Under the pieces are notes generated by a model that saw only the letters and a program-made list of their open reading frames with translations, was not told the DNA's origin and searched no databases. A stretch of DNA of 64,000 bases, from the NCBI RefSeq assembly GCF_049446155.1, contig NZ_JBMSEE010000001.1, positions 248,001 through 312,000 on the forward strand. Direction: 5' to 3'. The DNA comes from Rivibacter sp049446155 (GTDB lineage Bacteria; Pseudomonadota; Gammaproteobacteria; Burkholderiales; Burkholderiaceae_C). Position 1 is the stretch's first letter. The number at the start of each line of letters is the position of its first letter. Made by a program: the position numbers and the translations under genes. This document shows, in pieces, positions 49,066 to 58,577 of the stretch.

Positions 49066-49500
49066 TCAGGGCGCGACGGCCGGCTTGCCCTTGATGGTGT
49101 ACGAGCGCCCGCGGAACACCGCGATGCGCTCGCCGCGCTGGTTGCTCACCTCGACGTCGTAGACGCCGGTGCGGCCAGCCTTGGACACCTCGGCGCAGCG
49201 CGCGGTCAGCACGTCGCCCAGGCGCGCGGGCGCCATCAGGTCGATGGAAAAGCCCGAGGCCACGGTCAGCTCGTTGTACGAGTTGCAGCCGAACGCGAAG
49301 GCCGAATCGGCCAGCGACGCGATCAGCCCGCCGTGGCAGGTCTCGTGGCCGTTGAGCATGTCTTCGCGCACCGTCATCTCCAGCGTCGCCGCGCCGGGCG
49401 TGACCGAGACGATGCGCATGCCGAGCGCCTGCGTGGCGCGGTCGTTCGCGTGCATGCGCTCGCGAACGAGGTCGGCGATCTGTTGCGGCGTGGGCTCCAT
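49066..49500 (-). CDS. paaI: PaaI: hotdog-fold acyl-CoA thioesterase
   Basis: 144 residues from the ATG at 49500. Hotdog motif NGHETCHGGLIASLADSAFAFG holds the catalytic Asp (of LADSAF) and the HGG turn, with NSYNELTVASGFSIDLMAPA following. PaaI hydrolyses dead-end ring CoA thioesters to free CoA. The gene lies five bases after paaG. Confidence 0.93.
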   Translation of the reverse strand: MEPTPQQIADLVRERMHANDRATQALGMRIVSVTPGAATLEMTVREDMLNGHETCHGGLIASLADSAFAFGCNSYNELTVASGFSIDLMAPARLGDVLTARCAEVSKAGRTGVYDVEVSNQRGERIAVFRGRSYTIKGKPAVAP

Positions 49501-49505
49501 GCGGC

Positions 49506-50309
49506 TCAGCGGTCCTTGTATTGCGGCGCGCGCTTTTGCAGGAACGCGCTCGCGCCCTCGAGGTAGTCGTGCGCACGGCCGAGTTCGCCCTGAACGCGCG
49601 CCTCGAGGGCCAGGCCGTCGTCGAAGCCGAGCTCGACCGCGGCGTCCATCGCGCGGCGCGTCTCGGCCAGGGCCTTGGTCGGCATGCCGGCCAGGCGCTG
49701 CGCGAGCGCGCCCACCGTGTCGGCGAAGGCGGCGTCGTCCACGACTTGCCAGATCAGGCCGATACGCGCGGCTTCCTCGGCGGGCAGCTTGTCGCCGGTC
49801 ATCGCCAGGCCGATCGCGCGCGCGCGGCCCACCAGGCGCGGCAGCAGCCAGGTGCCGCCGCAGTCGGGGATCAGTCCGATCTTCGAGAAGGCCTGGATGA
49901 AGCTGGCCGACTTGGCCGCGACCACGAGGTCGCAGTTGAAGGCCATGTTGGCGCCGGCGCCGGCCGCCACGCCGTTGACCGCCGCGATCACCGGCACCGG
50001 CATCGAGCGCAGCCGCTTGGCCAGCGGGATGTAGTGGTCGTCGAGCAGGCGGCCGATGTCCTTGGGGGTGGCGCCGGGCGTGAGGTCGGGCGCGATGGCG
50101 GGATCCGACAAGTCCTGCCCCGCGCAAAAGCCGCGGCCGGCGCCGGTGATCACGACGCAGCGCACGGCGGCATCGGCCGCAGCTTCGTCGAGCGCTGCGC
50201 GCAGCGCCCGGTGCATGTCGGTGGTGAAGCTGTTGAGCGCGGCCGGGCGGTTGAGCGTCAGCGTGCGCACAGCGCCCTGCTGGGCCGAGAGAACGAGTGC
50301 TTCGGACAT
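49506..50309 (-). CDS. paaG: PaaG: 1,2-epoxyphenylacetyl-CoA isomerase
   Basis: 267 residues, crotonase fold. Oxyanion-hole elements GRGFCAGQDLSD (near 60) and NGVAAGAGANMAFNCDLVVA (near 112) are followed by IGLIPDCGGTWLLPRLVG with the active-site Asp (PDCGG). The GQDL and DCGG variants fit PaaG and not a hydratase. It makes oxepin-CoA for PaaZ. First gene of the minus-strand paa operon. Confidence 0.93.
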   Translation of the reverse strand: MSEALVLSAQQGAVRTLTLNRPAALNSFTTDMHRALRAALDEAAADAAVRCVVITGAGRGFCAGQDLSDPAIAPDLTPGATPKDIGRLLDDHYIPLAKRLRSMPVPVIAAVNGVAAGAGANMAFNCDLVVAAKSASFIQAFSKIGLIPDCGGTWLLPRLVGRARAIGLAMTGDKLPAEEAARIGLIWQVVDDAAFADTVGALAQRLAGMPTKALAETRRAMDAAVELGFDDGLALEARVQGELGRAHDYLEGASAFLQKRAPQYKDR

Positions 50310-50341
50310 GGCGTCGATCAGGGGTTGGGAGCTTGGGCCGA

Positions 50342-50370
50342 TTGATTAACCGACCGGTCGGTTGAATAAT
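50342..50370 (+). promoter_or_regulatory. paaY promoter with operator filling the spacer
   Basis: -35 TTGATT (50342-50347) and -10 AATAAT (50365-50370) are exactly 17 bases apart. The spacer contains the 16-bp palindrome AACCGACCGGTCGGTT (50348-50363). Bound PaaR would block polymerase directly. The leftward paaG promoter must overlap the same site, since its start codon is 39 bases from the palindrome. Confidence 0.65.
50348..50363. promoter_or_regulatory. Probable PaaR (TetR) operator
   Basis: Perfect 16-bp palindrome AACCGACCGGTCGGTT between divergent paaG and paaY. Length and symmetry suit a TetR-family dimer, and the regulator gene is in the controlled operon. Confidence 0.75.
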
Positions 50371-50440
50371 ACGGAGCACTTTGATCTGGCGCAAGCCGAA
50401 GAGCCCCGGGATAACCCGCAGCGCCTCACAGGAGACACCC

Positions 50441-51043
50441 ATGCCCTGCTATGCCATCGACGGCGTCACCCCCGTGGTCGACCCCAGCGCCTACGTCCAC
50501 CCGAGCGCCGTGCTGATCGGCGACGTGATCGTCGGCCCCGGCTGCTATGTCGGCCCCTGCGCGAGCCTGCGCGGCGACTTCGGACGCATCGTCCTGAAGG
50601 CCGGCTCGAACGTGCAGGACAGCTGCGTCGTCCACGGCTTTCCCAGCGCCGACACCGTGGTTGAGGAGAACGGCCACATCGGCCACGGCGCGGTGCTGCA
50701 CAGCTGCGTCGTCAAGCGCGACGCGCTGGTGGGCATGAACGCCGTGGTGATGGACGAGGCCGTGGTCGGCGAGCGCGCGATCGTCGCGGCCTGCGCCTTC
50801 GTGCCCGCCGGCATGCAGATCCCGCCAGCCGTGCTGGTGGCGGGCCTGCCGGCCAAGGTGAAGCGCCCGCTGCGCGACGACGAGATCGCCTGGAAGCTCG
50901 AAGGCACCCTCACCTACCAGGATCTCGCACGCCGCTCGCTCGCGACGATGGTCGAGGTGCAGCCGCTGCCAGGTCCCGAGGCCGACCGGCAGCGCGTGCC
51001 CGCGCCGGATGTCAAGCCACTGATCGCGGCGAAGCGCGGCTGA
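50441..51043 (+). CDS. paaY: PaaY: gamma-carbonic-anhydrase-fold protein of phenylacetate pathway
   Basis: 200 residues from ATG 50441 (CAGGAG upstream). Left-handed beta-helix hexapeptides run throughout (for example SAVLIGDVIVGPGCYVG). Metal-ligand histidines are in VVHGFPS, GHIGHGAVLHSC. The C-terminal helix and tail (MVEVQPLPGPEADRQ) match PaaY, a thioesterase-like partner of PaaI. Divergent from the operon but under the same operator. Confidence 0.85.
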   Translation: MPCYAIDGVTPVVDPSAYVHPSAVLIGDVIVGPGCYVGPCASLRGDFGRIVLKAGSNVQDSCVVHGFPSADTVVEENGHIGHGAVLHSCVVKRDALVGMNAVVMDEAVVGERAIVAACAFVPAGMQIPPAVLVAGLPAKVKRPLRDDEIAWKLEGTLTYQDLARRSLATMVEVQPLPGPEADRQRVPAPDVKPLIAAKRG

Positions 51044-51079
51044 GGCGGACGGACCACAATGGCCGCGTAGTGATCGGGG

Positions 51080-51994
51080 ATGCGTGCCATGACGTACGAA
51101 CGAAGCCTGCTGCTGGCATGGACGCTGCTCGCGTCGGCCTCCCCAGCGGCCCTGGCCGGCGAATGGCAGGTGGCGCAGATGGATGCCATCGCCAAGGCCA
51201 TTCAGTCCTCCAAGCCGAAGGCCGTGTCGCCGGCCGACGTGCTGTTCGGCTTCGATCCCGCGCTAGGTCTCAAGGGCCAGAAGGTCACCGTGGGCTACGA
51301 GGCCGCCGGCGTCAACACGGCGAGCAACACAGCCGCGGACGCGATCGACTACCTCGGTGAGCCGCGCATCTCGCTGGTGCCCGACCCGACGGACAAGAAC
51401 CGCAAGGTGCTGCGGCTCAAGCAATTGCCCGACGACCCGCAGATCGCCGGCCAACCGCGCACCGAGCTCAACTTCTATCGCGGCCGCCCGGCCACCTCGC
51501 CGCCGCGCGACAGCTGGTTCTGGCGCGTCTGGCAGGTCTACCTGCCGAACTGGACGCCGACCGACGCCACCTACATCGTCGCGCAGATCCACAGCACCGC
51601 CGGGCGCAATCCGCCGATGGCGCTGGCTATCCGCTCCGGGCGCTACACGATCGACGTGCGCAGCGCGACCAAGGTGCCGATGACGCAGGCCGATCAGGTT
51701 CATCGCGTCGTGCGCAAGGACTTGGGGCCGGCGGTGACGGGCCGCTGGACGACGATCGTGCAGCACGTTCGCCTCGACCCTGAGGGCGGCGGCCTGCAGA
51801 CCTGGATCGACGGCGAGCAGGTGCTCGACTACCGCGGCCCGTTCGGCTATGCCGACGGCGAGCACTACTTCAAGCAGGGCATGTACCCGCTCGATTCCAA
51901 GGTCGGGCAGGAAATGCTGCTGCGCGGACCCTGGTTCGTGCGCGACTCGGGCTATGAGGAGCCGCAGCTGCGGGCGTGGATGGCGGGCCGTTGA
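51080..51994 (+). CDS. Secreted polysaccharide-lyase-like protein
   Basis: 304 residues. An N-terminal signal (LLLAWTLLASASPAALAG) suggests export. The body is a beta-jelly-roll with RTELNFYRGRPATSPPRDS, FWRVWQVYLPNW, IVAQIHSTAGRNPPMALAI and YFKQGMYPLDSKVG, as in the heparin lyase I / PL20 glucuronan lyase fold. The YFKQGxY element near the end is the usual catalytic strand. Start may be this ATG or the one at 51089, which has GGGGA eight bases upstream. Confidence 0.65.
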   Translation: MRAMTYERSLLLAWTLLASASPAALAGEWQVAQMDAIAKAIQSSKPKAVSPADVLFGFDPALGLKGQKVTVGYEAAGVNTASNTAADAIDYLGEPRISLVPDPTDKNRKVLRLKQLPDDPQIAGQPRTELNFYRGRPATSPPRDSWFWRVWQVYLPNWTPTDATYIVAQIHSTAGRNPPMALAIRSGRYTIDVRSATKVPMTQADQVHRVVRKDLGPAVTGRWTTIVQHVRLDPEGGGLQTWIDGEQVLDYRGPFGYADGEHYFKQGMYPLDSKVGQEMLLRGPWFVRDSGYEEPQLRAWMAGR

Positions 51995-52015
51995 CCCGGG
52001 CCGCCGATGGGAATT

Positions 52016-52092
52016 TGGTCGGGGTGACACGATTCGAACGTGCGACCCACTGCTCCCAAAGCAGTTGCGCTACCAGGCTGCGCTACACCCCG
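52016..52092 (-). tRNA. tRNA-Pro (anticodon UGG)
   Basis: 77 bases. Acceptor CGGGGTG/CACCCCG, D-stem GCGC, anticodon loop CTTTGGG with TGG, T-arm CGTTCGAATCG, and encoded ACCA end. Confidence 0.95.
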
Positions 52093-52129
52093 AGACCGGC
52101 CGCGATTCTACCGGTCGCATGTCGTTTCA

Positions 52130-52375
52130 TCAGGCGCGCTTGACCTTGCCGTAGATCCACAGCACAAGGACGGCCCCCAGCACCGAGGCGATGAAGCCCA
52201 CTGGCGCGCCCGCCGCATAGAGGCCCAGCGCCTGGCCGATGAAGCCGGCCACCAGCGAGCCGACGATGCCGAGCACCGTCGTGAGGATGATGCCCAGGCT
52301 TTGGCTGCCCGGCAGGATCGCTCGTGCGATGAGTCCGACGACGAAGCCGATGACGGCCATCCAGAGATAGTGCAT
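52130..52375 (-). CDS. GlsB/YeaQ/YmgE-family small membrane protein
   Basis: 81 residues with three hydrophobic segments and the family's conserved glycines: GFVVGLIARAILPG, TTVLGIVGSLVAGFIGQALG and GFIASVLGAVLVLWIYG. These transglycosylase-associated proteins are induced by stress in many bacteria; molecular function unknown. Single gene between tRNA-Pro and hrpA. Confidence 0.85.
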   Translation of the reverse strand: MHYLWMAVIGFVVGLIARAILPGSQSLGIILTTVLGIVGSLVAGFIGQALGLYAAGAPVGFIASVLGAVLVLWIYGKVKRA

Positions 52376-52454
52376 GAAGCGCTCCTGACCAGGGTTGAGG
52401 TCGGCGCACTCTAAGCGCGCCGCGGCGCCGGCGTCTATCGCGCGCTTGCCCGGT

Positions 52455-55400
52455 TCAGGCTGCGATCTGCGCCCAGGCCTTTTCCAGCCGCTTGACCGAC
52501 ACCGGTTGCGGCGTGCGCAGCTCCTGCGCGAACAGGCTCACGCGCAGCTCTTCGAGCAGCCAGCGGAACTCGTCGAGCCGCGCGTCGGCAGCGCCCTTGC
52601 GCTCGGCCAGGCGGCGCAGGAAGCGTTGCTCCAGCGGGCGCAGCTCGGCCAGGCGCTGCGCGTCGCGCGCCGGATCGGCACGCAGCTTGTCGAGCCGCGC
52701 GGTGACGGCCTTCAAGTAGCGCGGCAGGTGCTGCAACTGGCCATAGGGCGTGGCGGCGAGAAAGCGCTTGGGCACCAGGCGCTGGAGCTGGGCGGTCACG
52801 TCGTCAGCCACGTCCTTGGGCGCGCGGCTGTCCTTGAGCTTGCGCGCCGCGTTGGCGTGCTCCTGAAGGATCGCGGCCGCCTGACGCGCAACCTCCTGCG
52901 CGATCAGGTTCAGCCGCGTGCGGCCTTCGTCGACCGTGCGCCGGAACGCCGCTGCATCGGCCGGCAGATCGCCTTGCAGGAAGGCGCGATCGAGCGCGAC
53001 CTCGATGATCTGCTCGCGCAGCTCCTCCTGCGAACCACCGAGCGCCATGAACTGCACCGCCATGCGCTGAAGGTCCGGGATGTTCTTCTCCAGGTACTTG
53101 AGCGGCTCCTTGATCTGCAGCGCAATCAGGCGCCGCAGGCCGGCGCGATGCTTCGCGGCGGCGACCTCCGGCTCGTCGAAGACCTCGATCTCGACATGCG
53201 TGCCGTGGTCGATCAGCGCCGGGAAGCCGACCAGCGATTGCGCACCGCGGCGCACCTCCATCAGCTCGGGAAGTTCGCCGAAGCTCCAGTCGGTGAAGCG
53301 TTGGGGAGCCTGCGCCAGCCCCTCACCCGGGCCCTCTCCCCGAGGGAGAGGGAGTTGCCGGCTCCCTCTCCCGCTCGCGGGAGAGGGTTGGGGTGAGGGT
53401 TGCGGCGCAGCACTGCCGACCTTCAGCGCCGCCAGCGCCTGGAATGCCGATCGCGCCTGCCCGCCCAGCTCGGCCTTCAGCGCCGCGAGATGGCGGCCCA
53501 TGCCGAGCTGGCGCCCGTGCTCGTCGACGACGCGAAAGTTCATGAACAGGTGCGCCGGCAGCGTCTCGAGCTTGAAGTCGTTGCGCTGCACCGCGAGCTG
53601 GGTGCGCTCGCGCACGGCCTTGAGCAGCGCATCCATCAACGCGCCATCGCCAAAGGCGGTGAGCTCGGCGAACTCGGCCGCGAACTCGGGCAGCGGCACC
53701 AGGCGCGAGCGCGGGCGCTGCGGCAGGCTCTTGACCAGCGCCAGCACCTTGGCCTCGAGCATGCCGGGCACCAGCCATTCGCAGCGCTCTTCGCTGACCT
53801 GGTTGAGCGCATAGATCGGCACGGTGACGGTGACGCCGTCCTTGGCATCGCCCGGCTCGTGCAGGTAGCTCGCCGCGCAGTCGACGCCGCCTAGGCGCAA
53901 GGTCTTGGGATAGGCCGCCGTCGTGATGCCGGCGGCCTCGTGGCGCATCAGCTCTTCCTTGCTGAGCATCAGCAGGCGCGGCTGGCGCTTGGACTCCTCG
54001 CGCCACCAGCGCTCCATCGTCGCGCCCGAGTGCACGTCGGCCGGCAGTTGCTGGTCGTAGAAGGCGTAGATCAGCTCGTCGTCGACCAGCACGTCCTGAC
54101 GGCGCGACTTGTGTTCCAGCTCCTGCACCTGGCGCACCAGCTTCTGGTTGTGCGCAAGGAACGGCAGCTTGGTCTCCCACTCGCCGGCGACCAGGGCCTC
54201 GCGGATGAAGATCTCGCGCGCCGCCTTGGGATCGATGCGCCCGAAGCTCACCCGGCGGTTGTTGTAGAGCACGATGCCGTAGAGCGTGGCGCGCTCGAGC
54301 GCCACGACGTCGGCCGCCTTCTTCTCCCAGTGCGGCTCGAGCATCTGCTTCTTCAGCAGCGGCCCGGCGACAAGTTCGATCCAACCCGGCTCCACGCCCG
54401 CGAGTCCGCGCCCGAACAGCCGCGTGGTCTCGACCAGCTCGGCCGCGATCAGCCAGCGGCCCGGCTTCTTGCTCAGGTGCGCGCCCGGATGGCGCCAGAA
54501 CTTGATGCCGCGCGCGCCGAGGTACCAGTCCTCGTCGTCGCTCTTGCAGCCGACGTTGCCTAGCAGGCCGGCGAGCATGGCGAGGTGAACCTGCTCGTAG
54601 GTGGCCGGTGACGCATTGAGCTTCCAGCCATGCTCGGCCACCACTGTGTGCAGCTGCTGGTGGATGTCGCGCCACTCGCGCACGCGGCGCGGGCTGATGA
54701 AGTGCTCGCGCAAGCGCGCCTCGTGTTTGCGCGCCGACAAGCGATGCTCGCCGTGGCCGCCGCGCGATTCCTCGAGCCACTTCCACAGCTTGAGGTAGCC
54801 CATGAACTCCGAGCGCTCGTCGTCGAAGGGCTTGTGCTTGGCGTCGGCCTGCTGCTGCTGGTCGGCCGGGCGATCGCGCACGTCCTGGCCGCTGAGCGCC
54901 GAGGCGATCACCAGCACTTCGGTCAATGCGTGGCGGTCGCGCGCGGCGAGGATCATGCGGCCCACACGCGGGTCGAGCGGCAGCTTGGCCAGCTCGCGGC
55001 CGACCGGCGTGAGCTCGTTGTCGTCGTCGGTCGCGCCCAGTTCATTGAGCAGCGCGTAGCCGTCGGCAATGGCCTTGCGCGGCGGCGGCTCGAGGAAGGG
55101 AAAGTCCTCCACGCGCCCGAGCCCCACCGACTTCATGCGCAGGATCACCCCGGCCAGCGACGAGCGCAGGATTTCCGGGTCGGTGAAGCGCGGCCTGCCT
55201 GCGAAGTCCTTCTCGTCGTAGAGGCGGATACAGATGCCATTGCTCACGCGCCCGCAACGGCCCGCGCGCTGGTTGGCCGCCGCCTGGCTGATCGCCTCGA
55301 CCTGCAGCTGCTCGACCTTGTTGCGATAGCTGTAGCGCTTGACGCGCGCGAGACCGGGATCGATGACGTAGCGGATGCCCGGCACCGTGAGCGAGGTCTC

Positions 55401-56306
55401 GGCGACGTTGGTCGCCAGCACGATGCGCGGCGCGCCATGCGGCTCGAAGATGCGGTGCTGCTCGGCCTCCGACAGGCGCGCGAACAGCGGCAGGATCTCG
55501 ACGCCCGGCGGGTGGTGCTTGCGCAGGTGCTCGGCGGCGTCGCGGATCTCGCGCTCGCCGGGCAGGAAGACGAGCACGTCGCCGGGACCCCCGCCACGGT
55601 CTCGCCAGAGCTCGTCGACGGCATCTGTGATCGCGTCGTTGACGTCGTACTCACGACTGTCCTCGAACGGCCGCCAGCGCTGCTCCACCGGATAAAGCCG
55701 ACCCGACACCTGGATCACCGGCGCCGGGCCCTTGATCGAAGCGAAGTGGTTGGCGAATCGCTCGGCGTCGATCGTTGCCGAGGTCACGATCACCTTGAGG
55801 TCGGGCCGCCGCGGCAGGATCTGCTTGAGATAGCCGAGCAGGAAATCGATGTTGAGGCTGCGCTCGTGGGCCTCGTCGATGATCAGCGTGTCGTAGGCGC
55901 GCAGCAGCGGATCGCGCTGGGTTTCGGCCAGCAGGATGCCGTCGGTCATCAGCTTGATCGAGGCGCCTTGCTGCAGGCGGTCCTGGAAGCGCACCTTGTA
56001 GCCGACCACCTCGCCCATCGGCGACTGCAGTTCCTCCGCGATGCGCTTGGCGACGCTCGATGCGGCCAGGCGGCGCGGCTGCGTGTGGCCGATCAGCTTG
56101 CCGGTGTGTGCGGTGCCGCGGCCCAGCGCCAGCGCGATCTTCGGCAGCTGCGTGGTCTTGCCCGAGCCGGTCTCGCCGCTGACGATGACCACGGGGTGCT
56201 CGGCGATCGCGCGCGCGATCTCGTCGCGCCGCGCACTGACCGGCAGCGACTCGGGAAAGGTGATGGGGGGCAGGCGCGGCGAACGCGCGTCGGGGGTCTC
56301 GGTCAC
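52455..56306 (-). CDS. hrpA: HrpA ATP-dependent RNA helicase
   Basis: 1283 residues. DEAH helicase motifs are present: GETGSGKTTQLPK (near 43), TDGILLAE, DEAHERSLNIDFLLGYLK (near 145), SATIDAERF (near 178), TNVAETSLTVPG and QRAGRCGRV (near 355). A HA2 region and the long DUF3418 C-terminus of HrpA follow. It rescues stalled ribosomes (known for E. coli HrpA). At about residues 970-997 a Pro/Ser/Arg segment is coded by an intragenic palindromic element (53,319-53,400), absent from the family consensus. The reading frame is preserved. Confidence 0.93.
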   Translation of the reverse strand: MTETPDARSPRLPPITFPESLPVSARRDEIARAIAEHPVVIVSGETGSGKTTQLPKIALALGRGTAHTGKLIGHTQPRRLAASSVAKRIAEELQSPMGEVVGYKVRFQDRLQQGASIKLMTDGILLAETQRDPLLRAYDTLIIDEAHERSLNIDFLLGYLKQILPRRPDLKVIVTSATIDAERFANHFASIKGPAPVIQVSGRLYPVEQRWRPFEDSREYDVNDAITDAVDELWRDRGGGPGDVLVFLPGEREIRDAAEHLRKHHPPGVEILPLFARLSEAEQHRIFEPHGAPRIVLATNVAETSLTVPGIRYVIDPGLARVKRYSYRNKVEQLQVEAISQAAANQRAGRCGRVSNGICIRLYDEKDFAGRPRFTDPEILRSSLAGVILRMKSVGLGRVEDFPFLEPPPRKAIADGYALLNELGATDDDNELTPVGRELAKLPLDPRVGRMILAARDRHALTEVLVIASALSGQDVRDRPADQQQQADAKHKPFDDERSEFMGYLKLWKWLEESRGGHGEHRLSARKHEARLREHFISPRRVREWRDIHQQLHTVVAEHGWKLNASPATYEQVHLAMLAGLLGNVGCKSDDEDWYLGARGIKFWRHPGAHLSKKPGRWLIAAELVETTRLFGRGLAGVEPGWIELVAGPLLKKQMLEPHWEKKAADVVALERATLYGIVLYNNRRVSFGRIDPKAAREIFIREALVAGEWETKLPFLAHNQKLVRQVQELEHKSRRQDVLVDDELIYAFYDQQLPADVHSGATMERWWREESKRQPRLLMLSKEELMRHEAAGITTAAYPKTLRLGGVDCAASYLHEPGDAKDGVTVTVPIYALNQVSEERCEWLVPGMLEAKVLALVKSLPQRPRSRLVPLPEFAAEFAELTAFGDGALMDALLKAVRERTQLAVQRNDFKLETLPAHLFMNFRVVDEHGRQLGMGRHLAALKAELGGQARSAFQALAALKVGSAAPQPSPQPSPASGRGSRQLPLPRGEGPGEGLAQAPQRFTDWSFGELPELMEVRRGAQSLVGFPALIDHGTHVEIEVFDEPEVAAAKHRAGLRRLIALQIKEPLKYLEKNIPDLQRMAVQFMALGGSQEELREQIIEVALDRAFLQGDLPADAAAFRRTVDEGRTRLNLIAQEVARQAAAILQEHANAARKLKDSRAPKDVADDVTAQLQRLVPKRFLAATPYGQLQHLPRYLKAVTARLDKLRADPARDAQRLAELRPLEQRFLRRLAERKGAADARLDEFRWLLEELRVSLFAQELRTPQPVSVKRLEKAWAQIAA
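53319..53400. repeat. Intragenic palindromic repeat element within hrpA
   Basis: CCCTCACCC...CCCTCTCCC at the left end mirrors GGGAGAGGG...GGGTGAGGG at the right end, with a second inner pair. The 82-base unit resembles the dispersed palindromic repeat found between genes of many proteobacteria (the LTPTLSRERE-type reading frame). Here it is translated as part of HrpA. Confidence 0.8.
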
Positions 56307-56339
56307 GGGGCGCGGATTATCCGCGTCCCGCGACGAGCC

Positions 56340-56729
56340 TCACTTGAGCTCCTGGCTGTAGGTGATGAGGTTGAGCACCGCGCCTTGCGGGTCGGCGATC
56401 ACCGAGAAGCGGCCGACGCCGGGAATGTCGGTCGGCGGCACGTAGACCTTGCCGCCGAGTGCGGGCACGCGCGCGACGACGGCATCGACATCGTCCACCG
56501 TGACGTAGCAGCCCCAGGCCGGCGGCATCGGGCCGGCTTCGGGCGGCGTCTTCATCACGCCGCCGACCGCGGTGTCGCCGACCTTGAGCACGTGGTAGGT
56601 GCCGGCCTCCATGTCCATCTTGTCGCTGCCCCAGCCGAGCAGCTGCTTGTAGAAGGCGAGCGCCGCATCCGGGTCGCTGGTCATCAGCTCGCTCCAGCTG
56701 AACGCCCCATGGGTCTTGAACACTTCCAT
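56340..56729 (-). CDS. VOC/glyoxalase-fold protein
   Basis: 129 residues: FSWSELMTSDPDAALAFYKQLLGW is the VOC N-terminal helix and metal-strand region, followed by YHVLKVGDTAVGGVM, WGCYVTVDDVDAVVARVPAL and FSVIADPQGAVLNLITY. A single VOC pair, probably binding a metal and small molecule; substrate unknown. Lies between hrpA and argA. Confidence 0.85.
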   Translation of the reverse strand: MEVFKTHGAFSWSELMTSDPDAALAFYKQLLGWGSDKMDMEAGTYHVLKVGDTAVGGVMKTPPEAGPMPPAWGCYVTVDDVDAVVARVPALGGKVYVPPTDIPGVGRFSVIADPQGAVLNLITYSQELK

Positions 56730-56841
56730 CGCGGTCTCCGCTCGGTTGGTGGGAAGGGCGCATCGTGCGCGGTGACACCGCGCGCGTCAACGACACGGCG
56801 ATGACGCCTGCGGCACAATCCGGAACCCCCTTCGAGCCGCC

Positions 56842-58182
<1,341 letters not shown>

Positions 58183-58198
58183 TTCCGGAGATTCCGCC

Positions 58199-58471
58199 AT
58201 GGCCCGCACCGTTCAATGCGTCCTGCTGAAGAAGGAGGCCGAAGGCCTCGACTTCGCGCCCTACCCCGGCGAGCTCGGCAAGCGCATCTACGACAACGTC
58301 AGCAAGGAAGCCTGGGCCCAGTGGCTCAAGCACCAGACCATGCTGGTCAACGAGAACCGCCTGAACCTCGCCGATGCGCGCGCGCGCCAGTACCTGGCGC
58401 GGCAGATGGAGCGCTACTTCTTCGGCGAAGGCGCAGACCAGCCGGCGGGCTACGTGCCGCCGAGCGCCTGA
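58199..58471 (+). CDS. yggX: YggX Fe(2+)-trafficking / oxidative-damage protein
   Basis: 90 residues: TVQCVLLKKEAEGLDFAPYPGELGKRIYDNVSKEAW (key parts Cys 6, PYPGELGKRIY), WLKHQTMLVNENRLNLADARARQYL and MERYFFG. This is the YggX family that protects iron-sulfur proteins. GGAG lies eight bases before the ATG. Full length. Confidence 0.95.
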   Translation: MARTVQCVLLKKEAEGLDFAPYPGELGKRIYDNVSKEAWAQWLKHQTMLVNENRLNLADARARQYLARQMERYFFGEGADQPAGYVPPSA

Positions 58472-58498
58472 TCGGCGCCCGCCTGCGCGCGATACGGA

Positions 58499-58527
58499 CG
58501 AGAATCGTTCTCGTTTGCTTCTATACT
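58499..58527 (+). promoter_or_regulatory. Fur box and -10 region of the iron-binding-protein gene
   Basis: CGAGAA-TCG-TTCTCG (58499-58513) is a perfect inverted repeat of the Fur-box core type, followed by the -10-like TATACT (58522-58527). The repeat covers the -35 position, so iron-bound Fur should repress transcription. Confidence 0.6.
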
Positions 58528-58577
58528 GCGGCGCGTTGCCCATCAACCGCCGCACCGTCGCCGGTGCGTCCACCGCG

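Noticed and set aside
54630..56804. 724-residue plus-strand frame over hrpA
   Set aside because: Antisense shadow; the opposite strand holds all DEAH helicase motifs.
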